From Clostridia bacterium (GTDB taxonomy: Bacteria; Bacillota; Clostridia; Lachnospirales; Lachnospiraceae): a stretch of 59,937 bases of DNA. This document shows positions 1-8,653 of the stretch, piece after piece. The DNA is taken from positions 1-59,937 of the forward strand of contig CAJTFE010000031.1 of assembly GCA_910575725.1 (NCBI GenBank), written 5' to 3'. The notes under the pieces were generated by a model that saw only the letters and a list, made by a program, of their open reading frames with translations, searched no databases and was not told where the DNA came from. Position 1 is the stretch's first letter. Each line of letters opens with the position of its first letter. The translations under genes were made by a program, and so were the position numbers.

Positions 1-1
1 T

Positions 2-97
2 CATGACAGTTATATGATCAACATCACCAGCATTGATCCTCAGAATGACAAATCAATGCGTGAGGTATATGGCTTAGATAAAGCATTACGCGAGTAA
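2..97 (+). CDS. C-terminal tail of an unidentified protein (partial, cut by window start)
   Basis: The frame is open from base 2 to a TAA at 95-97 and gives 31 residues ending in YGLDKALRE. I do not recognise the family. The frame differs from that of the following dGTPase remnant, so this is not simply the missing N-terminus of that gene. A short palindrome (TGGCGG ttt CCGCCA, about 126-140) lies 30 bases downstream and has no T-run. The tail may belong to a mobile or inserted gene whose end adjoins the truncated dgt, but nothing more can be supported. Confidence 0.35.
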   Translation, partial: HDSYMINITSIDPQNDKSMREVYGLDKALRE

Positions 98-107
98 ACT
101 CGCAATA

Positions 108-677
108 GTGGTTTCCGTATGCCGGACTGGCGGTTTCCGCCAGCCCGGATATGCGGTTTCACCGCACAAGAATATTCAGGGAGATTTAAAAGCCTTTAAG
201 GACTGGCTGAACTATGTCCGCAGGTGGCTGATGTATGTTGCAGCCTATCGTTTTTCTTATAGCTATCAGGATATCATGTCGGGGACTTACGAAAATGATC
301 TGTTTTGGGAAACCTATCACAGTATTACCATTACAATTCTCAAAGGGGCCATGGGCAAATTTGTCTTTCAGACATCAGGCATTCTGAAGCTGGAGCTTTC
401 CGCACAGACAATTCTGTCCTTTCTGCTTGACAGATTTGTACATGCGGTTTTGTATTTTGACTATGAGGATAAGGTACGTGGCTTTGTTTCTTCTAAGGCA
501 GACAAGAAGTATATGGCAATCTTTTCCGAAAACTATATCCAAGACTACCGCAACGCAAAGACAGAAAATGAAAACTATGACTTATATCTGAGACTGCTGA
601 TGGTGACCGATTATATCAGCGGAATGACCGATACCTATGCGCGTACGCTATACCGTGAGCTGAGCGGTATTGAATGA
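108..677 (+). pseudogene. dgt: N-terminally truncated dGTP triphosphohydrolase
   Basis: The frame encodes 189 residues. From about residue 22 onward they resemble the C-terminal third of clostridial deoxyguanosinetriphosphate triphosphohydrolases: a helical stretch (KDWLNYVRRWLMYVAAYRFS), LELSAQTILSFLLDRFVHAVL, and the hallmark ending YLRLLMVTDYISGMTDTYA. Family members are usually about 450-500 residues, and the HD metal-binding motif that carries the catalysis lies in the missing N-terminal part, so this copy cannot be active. The first 20 or so residues (108-165) do not look like dGTPase and probably come from a junction sequence. No good ribosome binding site precedes 108. I read it as a remnant left by recombination or insertion on its left side. 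The C-terminal identity is fairly secure; the nature of the break is inferred. Confidence 0.7.
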
Positions 678-709
678 CTGCAAAAGATAATGAATATAAA
701 ATGAAAAGC

Positions 710-1102
710 TTACGTATTCCTTGCCAGCCTCTTCTTAAACAAAATAAATTCCCGAATCTCTTTCTGAACCGCCGAGGGAAGGGATTTATAATTAGTCAGC
801 ATACGTGCATCGGTGCCGTTTATGGCAATTGCACTGGTTTCCGGAGCTATGGCGAAATGCTCGCTTGTAGGTGAATCTGCAATCTGCTTCACAGACAAAT
901 CCGAATAGAGAAGCATATCTACAGATATACCATATAATTTAGACAGTTCACAGACGGATCGTAAATCGGGAATGCGTTTTTCGGTTTCGTATAAAGAATA
1001 GGTCTGACGGGCGATATGAATCAGCTCGCTGATATGCTTCTGGGAATATCCATTTGCAATGCGCAGTTCACGCATATTGTCGGCTATCTTTAATTCACGC
1101 AT
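710..1102 (-). CDS. XRE-family (HTH_3) transcriptional regulator
   Basis: A 130-residue protein whose N-terminal half is a Cro/CI-type helix-turn-helix (MRELRIANGYSQKHISELI, ARQTYSLYETEKRIPDLRS, KLYGISVDMLL). The remaining 60 residues are a non-conserved tail ending in a basic helix. The start at 1102 is supported by GGGAGGG eight bases upstream; a second in-frame Met (MRELRIANG) is an alternative. It is divergent from the AAA/nuclease gene at 1349. The intervening 246 bases hold an inverted repeat and three CGACAAA repeats that could be its operator, though this is only positional inference. No ligand or partner can be deduced. Confidence 0.85.
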   Translation of the reverse strand: MRELKIADNMRELRIANGYSQKHISELIHIARQTYSLYETEKRIPDLRSVCELSKLYGISVDMLLYSDLSVKQIADSPTSEHFAIAPETSAIAINGTDARMLTNYKSLPSAVQKEIREFILFKKRLARNT

Positions 1103-1195
1103 CCCATCAACCCTCCCGAAATGATAGATCTATTATATCAGTTTCTGTCAGGCTTTATTCAAAAGGGCAGGAAATGAAGCGATAATTAATTGTGC

Positions 1196-1236
1196 GTCGC
1201 TGATTGGCGACAAAAATCGACAAAATACGACAAACA
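1196..1236. promoter_or_regulatory. Possible operator: inverted repeat plus three 10-bp-spaced CGACAAA repeats
   Basis: GTCGC tgattg GCGAC (1196-1211) forms a 5-bp inverted repeat that runs into three direct repeats of CGACAAA starting at 1208, 1218 and 1228. The repeats are exactly 10 bases apart, so they fall on the same face of the helix. The cluster lies between the divergent XRE regulator and the promoter of the gene at 1349. A regulator binding site is the simplest reading. Confidence 0.4.
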
Positions 1237-1263
1237 TATACGAGAAAATTTGCGGCAGATATC

Positions 1264-1292
1264 TGGCAATCCTCTTCCAAATGACGTATAAT
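1264..1292 (+). promoter_or_regulatory. Sigma-A-type promoter for the AAA/nuclease gene at 1349
   Basis: The -10 is TATAAT (1287-1292) with a weak -35 TGGCAA (1264-1269) and a 17-base spacer. It lies about 55 bases before the start codon and just downstream of the CGACAAA repeats. Confidence 0.5.
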
Positions 1293-1348
1293 ACCCCTAT
1301 AACCAGGAAACCACACGTTGAGTCAACAGGTAAAGGAGCAGATAAGCC

Positions 1349-3052
1349 TTGAAAACAATGAAAAAATTACCCATAGGCATTGAGCATTTTGAAGAAATGC
1401 GCAGGGAAGATTTTTACTATGTGGATAAAACAGGAATGATAAAAGAACTGCTGGAAAACAAGGCAAAGGTAAACCTTTTCACCCGGCCAAGGAGATTTGG
1501 GAAGTCTCTGAATATGAGTATGCTCAAGTATTTCTTTGAATACGGATGCGACAGCAGCCTGTTTGAAGGCCTTGCAATCGCAAAAGAGGACAAACTCTGC
1601 CAGGAATATATGGGGAAATTCCCGGTGGTTTCTGTCACGTTAAAAGGCGCGGGCTCTTTGGAATTTCAGACGGCGAGAGGGATGCTCTGTTCCATTGTAG
1701 GCAACGAGGCTATGCGGTTTGCCTTTTTAGAGAATAGCTCCAGACTGTCAGATAGAGAGAAAGAGCAGTATCGACAGCTGGTAAACGTGGATACAAGCGG
1801 CCGGCAGTCCTTCATTATGTCAAATGAAGTGCTGGAAGACAGCCTGCGGATGCTGTGCCGGCTTCTGCAGAAGCATTACGATCAGAAGGTAATTCTTTTG
1901 ATTGATGAATATGATGTGCCTTTGGATAAAGCCCAGCATTATGGTTATTACGATGAGATGAGCAGCCTGCTTCGGGGGATGCTGGGGCAGGCCTTAAAGA
2001 CGAATGACAGCCTTCAGTTTGCGGTGCTGACAGGCTGCTTGCGGGTGGCGAAGGAGAGTATTTTCACAGGCCTTAATAACCTCCGTGTGCTTACTATTAC
2101 AAGTAAGCAGTTTGATGAGCACTTTGGATTTTTGGATCGGGAGGTGAAAGAACTGCTGGAATTTTACGGACTTTCCGATCGTTTTGATTTGGTAAAAGAA
2201 TGGTATGATGGCTATCGGTTTGGAAGTGAGGATGTCTACTGCCCCTGGGATGTTATCAATTATGCAGATTCACTTCGTTCCGATCCGGATGCAAAGCCCA
2301 GGGCCTTCTGGATCAACACCAGCGGCAATGACATTATCCGAACATTCCTTAAGATGGCAAAGGGAAGCGTGCAAAGAGAGATCGAAGAGCTGGTGAATGG
2401 AGGAACGGTTGTTAAAAAGATTAATCAGGAGCTGACCTACCGCGACCTCTATAAAAACATAGATAATCTTTGGAGCGTCCTATTTACCACCGGATATCTG
2501 ACCAAACGAGGCGAGACGGAGAGCGAAGCCTATTATCTGGCGATTCCGAATCTTGAGATCCGCAAAATTTTCATAGAACAGGTTATGGAATGGATCCAGG
2601 AGGAGGCCAGGAAGGATACGCAGAAGCTGGATGCATTCTGCGATGCATTTGCCAGGGGGGATGCAGAAGCTGCGGAAGCAGGGTTCGGGGATTATCTCTG
2701 GCGTACCATCAGCGTTCTGGATACGGGGGCTAGGAGGGAAAAGAAGGAACATTTTTATCACGGGGTTCTTCTGGGACTGCTTGGCCACCGTGAGGAGTGG
2801 GATATCAGATCCAATGCAGAGACAGGGGAAGGCTTCTGCGATATTCTGATAGAAATCCGGGACGAGCGGATTGGAATTGCGATTGAGCTGAAGTATGCCA
2901 GGGAGGACGGTCTGGAGGCCGGCTGCCGGGAGGCCCTGGAACAGATAGAGAACAGGCGCTATGAGTCAAAGCTTCTCCAGGATGGAATGAAAACCATTTA
3001 CAAATATGGGATTGCATGCCGGAAGAAGGAGTGTATGGTGCGGATGGGGTAA
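1349..3052 (+). CDS. AAA-ATPase-like protein with C-terminal PD-(D/E)XK nuclease domain (AAA-ATPase_like / DUF1703)
   Basis: A 567-residue protein of the family that combines an AAA-ATPase_like domain (PF09820) with a PDDEXK_9 nuclease-like domain (PF08011). Visible features are the N-terminal signature (LPIGIEHFEEM, FYYVDKTGMIKELL), a degenerate P-loop in RPRRFGKSLNMSML (about residues 47-60), a Walker B-like VILLIDEYDVPL (about 181-192), and a C-terminal CDILIE...IAIELKYA (about 495-515) matching the D...ExK core. TTG at 1349 is preferred because AAAGGAG (1332-1338) sits 10 bases before it; the next ATG (1358) would be 19 bases away. Family function is not established; many copies per genome are common in Clostridia and Bacteroidetes. 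A paralog of the same length is encoded at 13307-15007. Confidence 0.85.
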   Translation: MKTMKKLPIGIEHFEEMRREDFYYVDKTGMIKELLENKAKVNLFTRPRRFGKSLNMSMLKYFFEYGCDSSLFEGLAIAKEDKLCQEYMGKFPVVSVTLKGAGSLEFQTARGMLCSIVGNEAMRFAFLENSSRLSDREKEQYRQLVNVDTSGRQSFIMSNEVLEDSLRMLCRLLQKHYDQKVILLIDEYDVPLDKAQHYGYYDEMSSLLRGMLGQALKTNDSLQFAVLTGCLRVAKESIFTGLNNLRVLTITSKQFDEHFGFLDREVKELLEFYGLSDRFDLVKEWYDGYRFGSEDVYCPWDVINYADSLRSDPDAKPRAFWINTSGNDIIRTFLKMAKGSVQREIEELVNGGTVVKKINQELTYRDLYKNIDNLWSVLFTTGYLTKRGETESEAYYLAIPNLEIRKIFIEQVMEWIQEEARKDTQKLDAFCDAFARGDAEAAEAGFGDYLWRTISVLDTGARREKKEHFYHGVLLGLLGHREEWDIRSNAETGEGFCDILIEIRDERIGIAIELKYAREDGLEAGCREALEQIENRRYESKLLQDGMKTIYKYGIACRKKECMVRMG

Positions 3053-3100
3053 AGCTCCATATCTCTTGCACCCTTACCCCGATTCTGCTAAAATAATTCC

Positions 3101-5473
3101 ATGAATACAACACTTCCCGAAATAAAAATATCCGTCCGCGCCCTGGTTGAATTCATCCTGCGCGGCGGAGACTTAGACAACCGAAGAGGAAAGAGGGCCG
3201 AGCGCGAAGCCATGCAGGCCGGGAGCCGTCTCCACCGGAAGCTTCAGAGACGTATGGGAGCCGGCTACCAGGCAGAGGTTCCGCTGCGGTATCGTGTGTC
3301 CATGGAAGACTTTGACTGTGTGATCGAGGGACGGGCAGACGGTATTTTTACAGAGGACGGCCTGGTAACGGTGGATGAGATCAAAGGCGTCTGCCGTGAT
3401 ACTGCCCTTATTGAGGAGCCTGTGGGAGTTCATCTCGCACAGGCCAAATGTTATGCCTATATCTACGCAGTTCAGCAGGAACTCCCACAGATACGGGTAC
3501 GGATGACTTACTGTACCATAGAAACAGAGCAGCTCAAATACTTTTATTTTCTCTATGACAGCCAGGAGCTTGAGGATTGGTTTCGTTCTCTCATGGCAGA
3601 ATATGAAAAATGGGCCCGTTTCCAGGCCGGCTGGCAGAAGCTTCGCCGGGAGAGCATCCGCCCTCTGGAATTTCCTTTTCCGTACAGGGAAGGGCAGCAG
3701 GAGCTTGCCCATGGCGTCTACCGGACGATTGCCCGGAAAAAGCGCCTTTTTATCCAGGCTCCCACAGGAGTAGGGAAGACCATGTCTGCGCTCTTTCCTA
3801 CAGTGAAAGCGGTAGGCGAGGGATTAGGAGATAAGATCTTTTATCTGACAGCCAAGACAATCACCCGGACAGTGGCTGAGGATGCCTTTCGCATACTTCG
3901 GGAAAAGGGGCTTCGCTTAAAGAGCGTTACGCTGACTGCAAAGGAAAAGCTGTGCATCTGTCAGGAGACAGACTGCAATCCCGACAACTGCCCCTATGCA
4001 GGCGGACATTATGACCGGGTAAACCATGCGGTCTATGAGCTTCTGACAGAGGGAGCGGATAATCTGAACCGAGAGGTGCTGCTTAGCCAGGCTCATAAGC
4101 ATCGGGTTTGTCCTTTTGAAATGAGTCTGGACATATCCAATTGGACGGATGCGGTAATCTGTGATTACAATTACGTCTTTGATCCCAATGTGCGTCTGAA
4201 ACGCTATTTTTCCGAGGGCGTCAAAGGCGAATACTTGTTTCTCATCGACGAGGCGCATAACCTGGTGGAACGGGGGCGGGAGATGTTCAGCGCATCGCTC
4301 TGCAAGGAAGATTTTCTGGCGCTGAAGCGGAAGGTGAAAGGACGTTACCGGAAAGCAGAGCGCTGCCTGGAACGCTGCAACCACTATCTGTTGGAACTAA
4401 AAAGAGAATGCGTAACCTATCAGCTTCACGAGGATGTGGGGGCGTTTTCCCTGATGGTCCTGTCTTTGATGGGGGAGCTGGAGGCGATGCTGGAGGAGGG
4501 GCTGGAGCCAGAGCTTCAGAAGGAAGTGCAGGAATTCTGGTTCGCTCTCCGGGACTTCGCGGGCGTGTCGGACAGGCTGGATGAAAATTATGTGATTTAC
4601 AGTGAATTCATGGAAAACGGACATTTCCGGCTGCGGCTGTACTGTGTAGAGACGGCGGCCAATTTGAAGGAATGCCTGGACAAAGGGAACAGTGCCGTGT
4701 TTTTTTCGGCGACGCTGCTGCCTATGGCTTATTATAAGCATCTTCTGGGGGCAGAGGAGGATTATGCCGTGTATGCCCGTTCTCCCTTTGCACAGGAGCA
4801 GAGGCTTCTGCTGGTGGGGCGTGATGTAAGCAGCCGCTATAAGAGACGCTCAAGAAGAGAGTATGAGCGGATTGCCGGATACCTGGCAGAGCTGGCAGAA
4901 GGGAAAAAAGGAAATTATATGCTGTTTTTCCCTTCTTACAAGATGCTGCTGGATGTGCATGAAGTATTCCTGGAGCTGTATGGGACAGAGAAAGGGGAGT
5001 GCTTTTTGCAGAGCCCGGGTATGAATGAGGAGAAACGTGAGGAGTTTCTGGAGCAGTTTGAAAAGCCGGGGGAAGAAAAGAGCCGTCTGGGCTTTTGTGT
5101 TCTGGGGGGGATTTTTTCAGAAGGGATTGATTTGAAGGGAGACAGCCTCATTGGGGCAGCCATAGTGGGAACGGGGCTTCCCCTGGTCTGCCATGAACGC
5201 GAGATCTTAAAGGGATATTATGAGGAACGGGGGATGGACGGATTTTCCTATGCCTATCGGTATCCCGGCATGAACAAGGTTCTGCAGGCAGCCGGACGCG
5301 TGATCCGTACAGCAGAGGATCGGGGCATTGTTCTGCTTTTGGATGAACGCTTTCTGAACAGTGAGTATAAGCGGCTGTTCCCTATGGAGTGGGAGGGATT
5401 CCAAGCCTGTACCCTGGAACAGACCAAGAGCGCTTTGAAAGCCTTCTGGCAGGATACTTTGGAACAGGAATAA
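3101..5473 (+). CDS. DinG/XPD-family ATP-dependent DNA helicase with N-terminal Cas4-like nuclease domain
   Basis: A 790-residue superfamily 2 helicase of the iron-sulfur XPD/DinG type. Residues about 1-170 form a PD-(D/E)XK module (GRADGI, VDEIKG, HLAQAKCYAYIYA). Walker A is QAPTGVGKTMSALFP (about 222-236). A Cys-rich insert follows (CICQETDCNPDNCPYAGG and a later CPFEMS), as expected for the 4Fe-4S domain. The DEAH box is LIDEAHNLVERG (about 383-394), and the C-terminal helicase motif is QAAGRVIRTAEDRG. Such proteins are thought to unwind DNA in repair, with the nuclease-like domain perhaps trimming ends. The start is ATG at 3101, 48 bases after the upstream stop; no strong ribosome binding site is seen. 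It converges with lysR, leaving only four bases between the two stops. Confidence 0.85.
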   Translation: MNTTLPEIKISVRALVEFILRGGDLDNRRGKRAEREAMQAGSRLHRKLQRRMGAGYQAEVPLRYRVSMEDFDCVIEGRADGIFTEDGLVTVDEIKGVCRDTALIEEPVGVHLAQAKCYAYIYAVQQELPQIRVRMTYCTIETEQLKYFYFLYDSQELEDWFRSLMAEYEKWARFQAGWQKLRRESIRPLEFPFPYREGQQELAHGVYRTIARKKRLFIQAPTGVGKTMSALFPTVKAVGEGLGDKIFYLTAKTITRTVAEDAFRILREKGLRLKSVTLTAKEKLCICQETDCNPDNCPYAGGHYDRVNHAVYELLTEGADNLNREVLLSQAHKHRVCPFEMSLDISNWTDAVICDYNYVFDPNVRLKRYFSEGVKGEYLFLIDEAHNLVERGREMFSASLCKEDFLALKRKVKGRYRKAERCLERCNHYLLELKRECVTYQLHEDVGAFSLMVLSLMGELEAMLEEGLEPELQKEVQEFWFALRDFAGVSDRLDENYVIYSEFMENGHFRLRLYCVETAANLKECLDKGNSAVFFSATLLPMAYYKHLLGAEEDYAVYARSPFAQEQRLLLVGRDVSSRYKRRSRREYERIAGYLAELAEGKKGNYMLFFPSYKMLLDVHEVFLELYGTEKGECFLQSPGMNEEKREEFLEQFEKPGEEKSRLGFCVLGGIFSEGIDLKGDSLIGAAIVGTGLPLVCHEREILKGYYEERGMDGFSYAYRYPGMNKVLQAAGRVIRTAEDRGIVLLLDERFLNSEYKRLFPMEWEGFQACTLEQTKSALKAFWQDTLEQE

Positions 5474-5477
5474 GAAG

Positions 5478-6359
5478 TCATTGTGTGAACAGGGATATGA
5501 ATTCCATGGCTGCGTGGCTTAAAGGCAGGTTTTCATTTTTGATCAGCACAATCTGCCTCCCAGGGAGCGTTTCCATAAGAGTCAGTGGAAAGAGATCCGA
5601 GGAAGCGCTTTTCTGGCAGTAGTCAGGCACAAATGCGATGCCCAGGCCGATAGCGGCCATATCCAGAAGGAGATCGTTGCTGCTCAATTCGATTTCCGGA
5701 ACGAGATCCAGCTGATGCTGTTGGAAAAGATTGTGGAGAAATTCGCTGGTGGTGCTTTTCCGCGTGAGCATAAGAATAGGGTAATTCAGAAGCTCTCGGA
5801 AAGAAAGCTTCTGATGTTCCAGCGGAAAATAGCTGCGGTTGGCGAGAAAGACGTCCTGGAAATCCAGGACTTTTTTTAGATGGCCGGAGTGCTCCAGACG
5901 TGAGTTCGGGTAATTGGCAAAGATCAGATCCACCTGCCCGTTTTCCAGCAGATCTACACAGCCGATGGAGGTCTGGTTGGTGACTTTGATGTGGACGCTG
6001 GGAAATGCTTTGTGAAACCGGCTTAAGTAAGGAACCAGCACATAGCGGCAGATGGTATCGCTGGCGCCGATGCGAAGCTGTCCCCCTCCCAGAGAATGGG
6101 TTTCCATGATTTGGTTTTCCCCTCTCTTGATAAGGTGGATGGCAGGTTCAATATGACGCAGAAGAATCTCCCCCTCCGGGGTAAGCTGGACGCGCTTGGT
6201 ACTCCGGATAAAGAGATTCTGGTGCAGCTTTTTTTCCAGTACCTTGATGGACTGGCTTACGGCAGACTGGGAGATGAAGAGCTGTTTGGAGGCTTCGGAG
6301 AAGCTTAAGGATGTGGCTACATGGTAAAAAACTTTATACAATTCGTAATTAATGTCCAT
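5478..6359 (-). CDS. LysR-family transcriptional regulator
   Basis: A 293-residue LTTR. Residues 1-60 are the winged HTH (FYHVATSLSFSEASKQLFIS, QSAVSQSIKVLEKKL, LFIRSTKRVQLTPEG), followed by a linker helix and a periplasmic-binding-protein-like effector domain (from about residue 90; LRIGASDTICRYVLVPYLSRF). The ligand cannot be deduced. GAAAGGA six bases upstream supports the start at 6359. The gene lies 38 bases downstream of, and on the same strand as, the large membrane protein at 6398-8653, so they may be cotranscribed. The leader contains a 17-base sequence exactly complementary to codons around 21-26, which could fold the start region into a hairpin loop. No divergently transcribed target gene is present. 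Confidence 0.9.
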   Translation of the reverse strand: MDINYELYKVFYHVATSLSFSEASKQLFISQSAVSQSIKVLEKKLHQNLFIRSTKRVQLTPEGEILLRHIEPAIHLIKRGENQIMETHSLGGGQLRIGASDTICRYVLVPYLSRFHKAFPSVHIKVTNQTSIGCVDLLENGQVDLIFANYPNSRLEHSGHLKKVLDFQDVFLANRSYFPLEHQKLSFRELLNYPILMLTRKSTTSEFLHNLFQQHQLDLVPEIELSSNDLLLDMAAIGLGIAFVPDYCQKSASSDLFPLTLMETLPGRQIVLIKNENLPLSHAAMEFISLFTQ

Positions 6360-6395
6360 AAAAAATCCTTTCTTGAATCCGAAGCCTCCAAACAG
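6282..6395 (-). repeat. 17-bp perfect inverted repeat joining lysR leader and early lysR coding sequence
   Basis: The 17 bases at 6379-6395, between the stop of the upstream gene and the lysR ribosome binding site, are the exact reverse complement of 6282-6298, inside the HTH coding region (SEASKQL). In the mRNA the two would pair and enclose the ribosome binding site and start codon in an 80-base loop. Confidence 0.6.
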
Positions 6396-6397
6396 TT

Positions 6398-8653
6398 TTA
6401 TGCAGGCTGTCTGCGGCTTCTGCTGCGCCGGAATATAAAGGCGGAGAGCAGAAGAAGCAGTGTCACCAGAGATATAAGGTCTCCGACACGATAGAAACCG
6501 GGGAGCTCAAAGTGGATCGTAATTGTATCTTCTAAAGCATCCGGCAGCTGGATGCGCAGACGCATGGTTTCTCCCTGGCTGGTCTCAAGACGGTTACCGG
6601 CACTGTCATAGGCCTGGTAGTAGGGATAATAGTTTAAGGGAGCATCTACATAGGCATCTGATGCACCGGAATCCATATGATAGGTGAAGGAAGCGTTCGT
6701 GCCGTCTCTCTGACAGTCCGTAAGAGTAATGTTGGGAGAGGCAAGGAAAGCTGTTTCACGCTCCATGATCCGGCGCAGACTGAAGTATTCTTTTTTACCA
6801 TTGAACAGATACTGGATATCTGTATCACTGGTGTGATCCATCTGATTGCGCCAGTCTACAAATATCTCGGCTTCTCGGGAAAAAGCGCCGAGATAATTTC
6901 CGCTTGTATATACGCACAAAACCCCACAGAGAATAAACAGCAGTTTTGTAGAATCCCGAGAGGTAAAAAAGCTGTGGATGCCTACGGCCGAGGCAAGACA
7001 CAGAAACAGGGTGGCAAGAGGGAGGAACCGGAAAGAGAACTGGATATTTCCAATCTTCTCTAGGGGACCTATGCGCTGTATGGCTTCCCATGGGAAATAA
7101 GAGGAGGATGCATACAGACACAGAATCCCCATCAAAAGACCGTAAGCGCCAACCTTAAAATGGTAATTTTTATGCTTTTTCTGCAAATAAGAGAATAAAA
7201 ACAGCAAGGAGCCTATAAGTAGAACAAGACCGATGGAATAAGGCATTTCCCCGGCTATAGATCCGCGCCCAAGGGCTTCGCCGGTCGTACTGGAAGCAGA
7301 AGGGTCAAAAAGCTGCATAACATAGGGAGCGTAGCCGGCAAGGTTGCGGACATCCTGAGAAGCAAACAGAGGAAACCGCATATGATCCAAAAGGGGCAGA
7401 ATGAACCACAGGTTCAGAAGCAGCGTAAAGACTGCGCCCAGGCATATATGAATCAGACGCTTCCTGTCCTTTAGCTGTCGGATATTGAAAATTCCGAAGA
7501 GAAGGGAGAAGCCTACAGCCAGCTCAGTCGTGACGAGATGAGACTGGACCAGGGCAGTAAAGGACAGAACGGCTGTCAGCCATTTGCGCGAATCCCCAAG
7601 AAAGAGCTGATACATGCCAAGAAGCAGAAGAGGAAGAAACAGGGTGGCAAAGAGCTCCCCCACAGCAGCTCTGGTGTAGAGGTTGATAAGCCTGTACATA
7701 GACAGCGTATAGAGAAGGGCGGCAGTGAGCCCGAGCCTTCTGGAACGGAACAGCCGGGAAAAGGAATAGTAAGAGACTCCGGCAGTTGCAAAATTGATGC
7801 AGATCAGTAACAGCTTATAACAGCCAATGGGCGACATTCCGATTACACCCATTAGGGCAAAAGGATATAGGAAAAATTCAGAATAAAAGATCGGAGCTAT
7901 ATAGGTAAAGCTCTGATACATTTCCGGATGAATTCGTATGGGGAAGGCATTTCCGTTGGCAATTGCCGCCGACAGACTGGATAATCTTCCATAGTGGAAG
8001 TACAGGTCATGTCCCTTTAAAATCCAGGTAAAGCATAAGGGAAGACAAGACCACATTGCGGCAAAGGCAAGAAGGATCAGAGTCTCAGGGCGTACTTTCC
8101 TGCGCATCCGATAGATGAAAAGCAGGGAAGAGGCCAAAAGCAGCAGACCTGCATAGATATAGGGATCCCGATACAGGCCGCCCTGGGATAAAAGGTAAAT
8201 GGAAAAGAAATCGGTGGCGCTTTGGGTATGGATACGGAATTGGATACACTGAGAATAATCCTCAATTGTTAAGGAAAGGCGAAGCTGCTCCTCACCGGCG
8301 GGAAGAGATGCTGAGGCAAGGGTTTTGCCGGAAGTGTTGTCAGGATTGAGATGGATAGGATCCACTATCTCTACCACAGTTCCGTCGGCCTGTGAGCACA
8401 AATTGAAAACAACCTCATAGGTTCCTTTTTTAAAATAATAATTATTACTGGAAAGAGTCACAGAACCGGTCTCCCCAGGAACTGCAATGTGATCGGGCTC
8501 TATGATTACAAGGTCTTCGTCCTCCTCCGAAATATTGATTTCATCCTGCAGAAATATGCGTTCTGTGTAATCCTGAAAAGGCATGGCCAGAATAACCAGA
8601 AAAAGTACAAGGGTGATGAGAAGCTGCCCTTTATATTGACGAATAAGTTCCAT
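6398..8653 (-). CDS. Large polytopic membrane protein, PTPS_related (6-pyruvoyl-tetrahydropterin synthase-related) family
   Basis: A 751-residue membrane protein. An N-terminal transmembrane helix (residues 10-27) is followed by an extracytoplasmic beta-rich domain (about 30-160), then about 11-12 hydrophobic segments (from 165), and a C-terminal soluble region before a last helix and an Arg-rich tail (RRSRSRRQPA). The pattern, including GHDLYFHYGRLSSLSAAI and LYTRAAVGELFATLFLPLLLLG, fits the PTPS_related membrane proteins, which resemble GT-C glycosyltransferases and YfhO-like proteins; the name does not imply pterin chemistry. A role in modifying cell-surface glycans is plausible but inferred. 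AAGGAG eight bases before the ATG supports the start at 8653. lysR follows on the same strand. Confidence 0.75.
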   Translation of the reverse strand: MELIRQYKGQLLITLVLFLVILAMPFQDYTERIFLQDEINISEEDEDLVIIEPDHIAVPGETGSVTLSSNNYYFKKGTYEVVFNLCSQADGTVVEIVDPIHLNPDNTSGKTLASASLPAGEEQLRLSLTIEDYSQCIQFRIHTQSATDFFSIYLLSQGGLYRDPYIYAGLLLLASSLLFIYRMRRKVRPETLILLAFAAMWSCLPLCFTWILKGHDLYFHYGRLSSLSAAIANGNAFPIRIHPEMYQSFTYIAPIFYSEFFLYPFALMGVIGMSPIGCYKLLLICINFATAGVSYYSFSRLFRSRRLGLTAALLYTLSMYRLINLYTRAAVGELFATLFLPLLLLGMYQLFLGDSRKWLTAVLSFTALVQSHLVTTELAVGFSLLFGIFNIRQLKDRKRLIHICLGAVFTLLLNLWFILPLLDHMRFPLFASQDVRNLAGYAPYVMQLFDPSASSTTGEALGRGSIAGEMPYSIGLVLLIGSLLFLFSYLQKKHKNYHFKVGAYGLLMGILCLYASSSYFPWEAIQRIGPLEKIGNIQFSFRFLPLATLFLCLASAVGIHSFFTSRDSTKLLFILCGVLCVYTSGNYLGAFSREAEIFVDWRNQMDHTSDTDIQYLFNGKKEYFSLRRIMERETAFLASPNITLTDCQRDGTNASFTYHMDSGASDAYVDAPLNYYPYYQAYDSAGNRLETSQGETMRLRIQLPDALEDTITIHFELPGFYRVGDLISLVTLLLLLSAFIFRRSRSRRQPA

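Noticed and set aside
674..874. 66-residue frame opposite the XRE regulator
   Set aside because: It overlaps the regulator's coding sequence on the other strand and has no domain.
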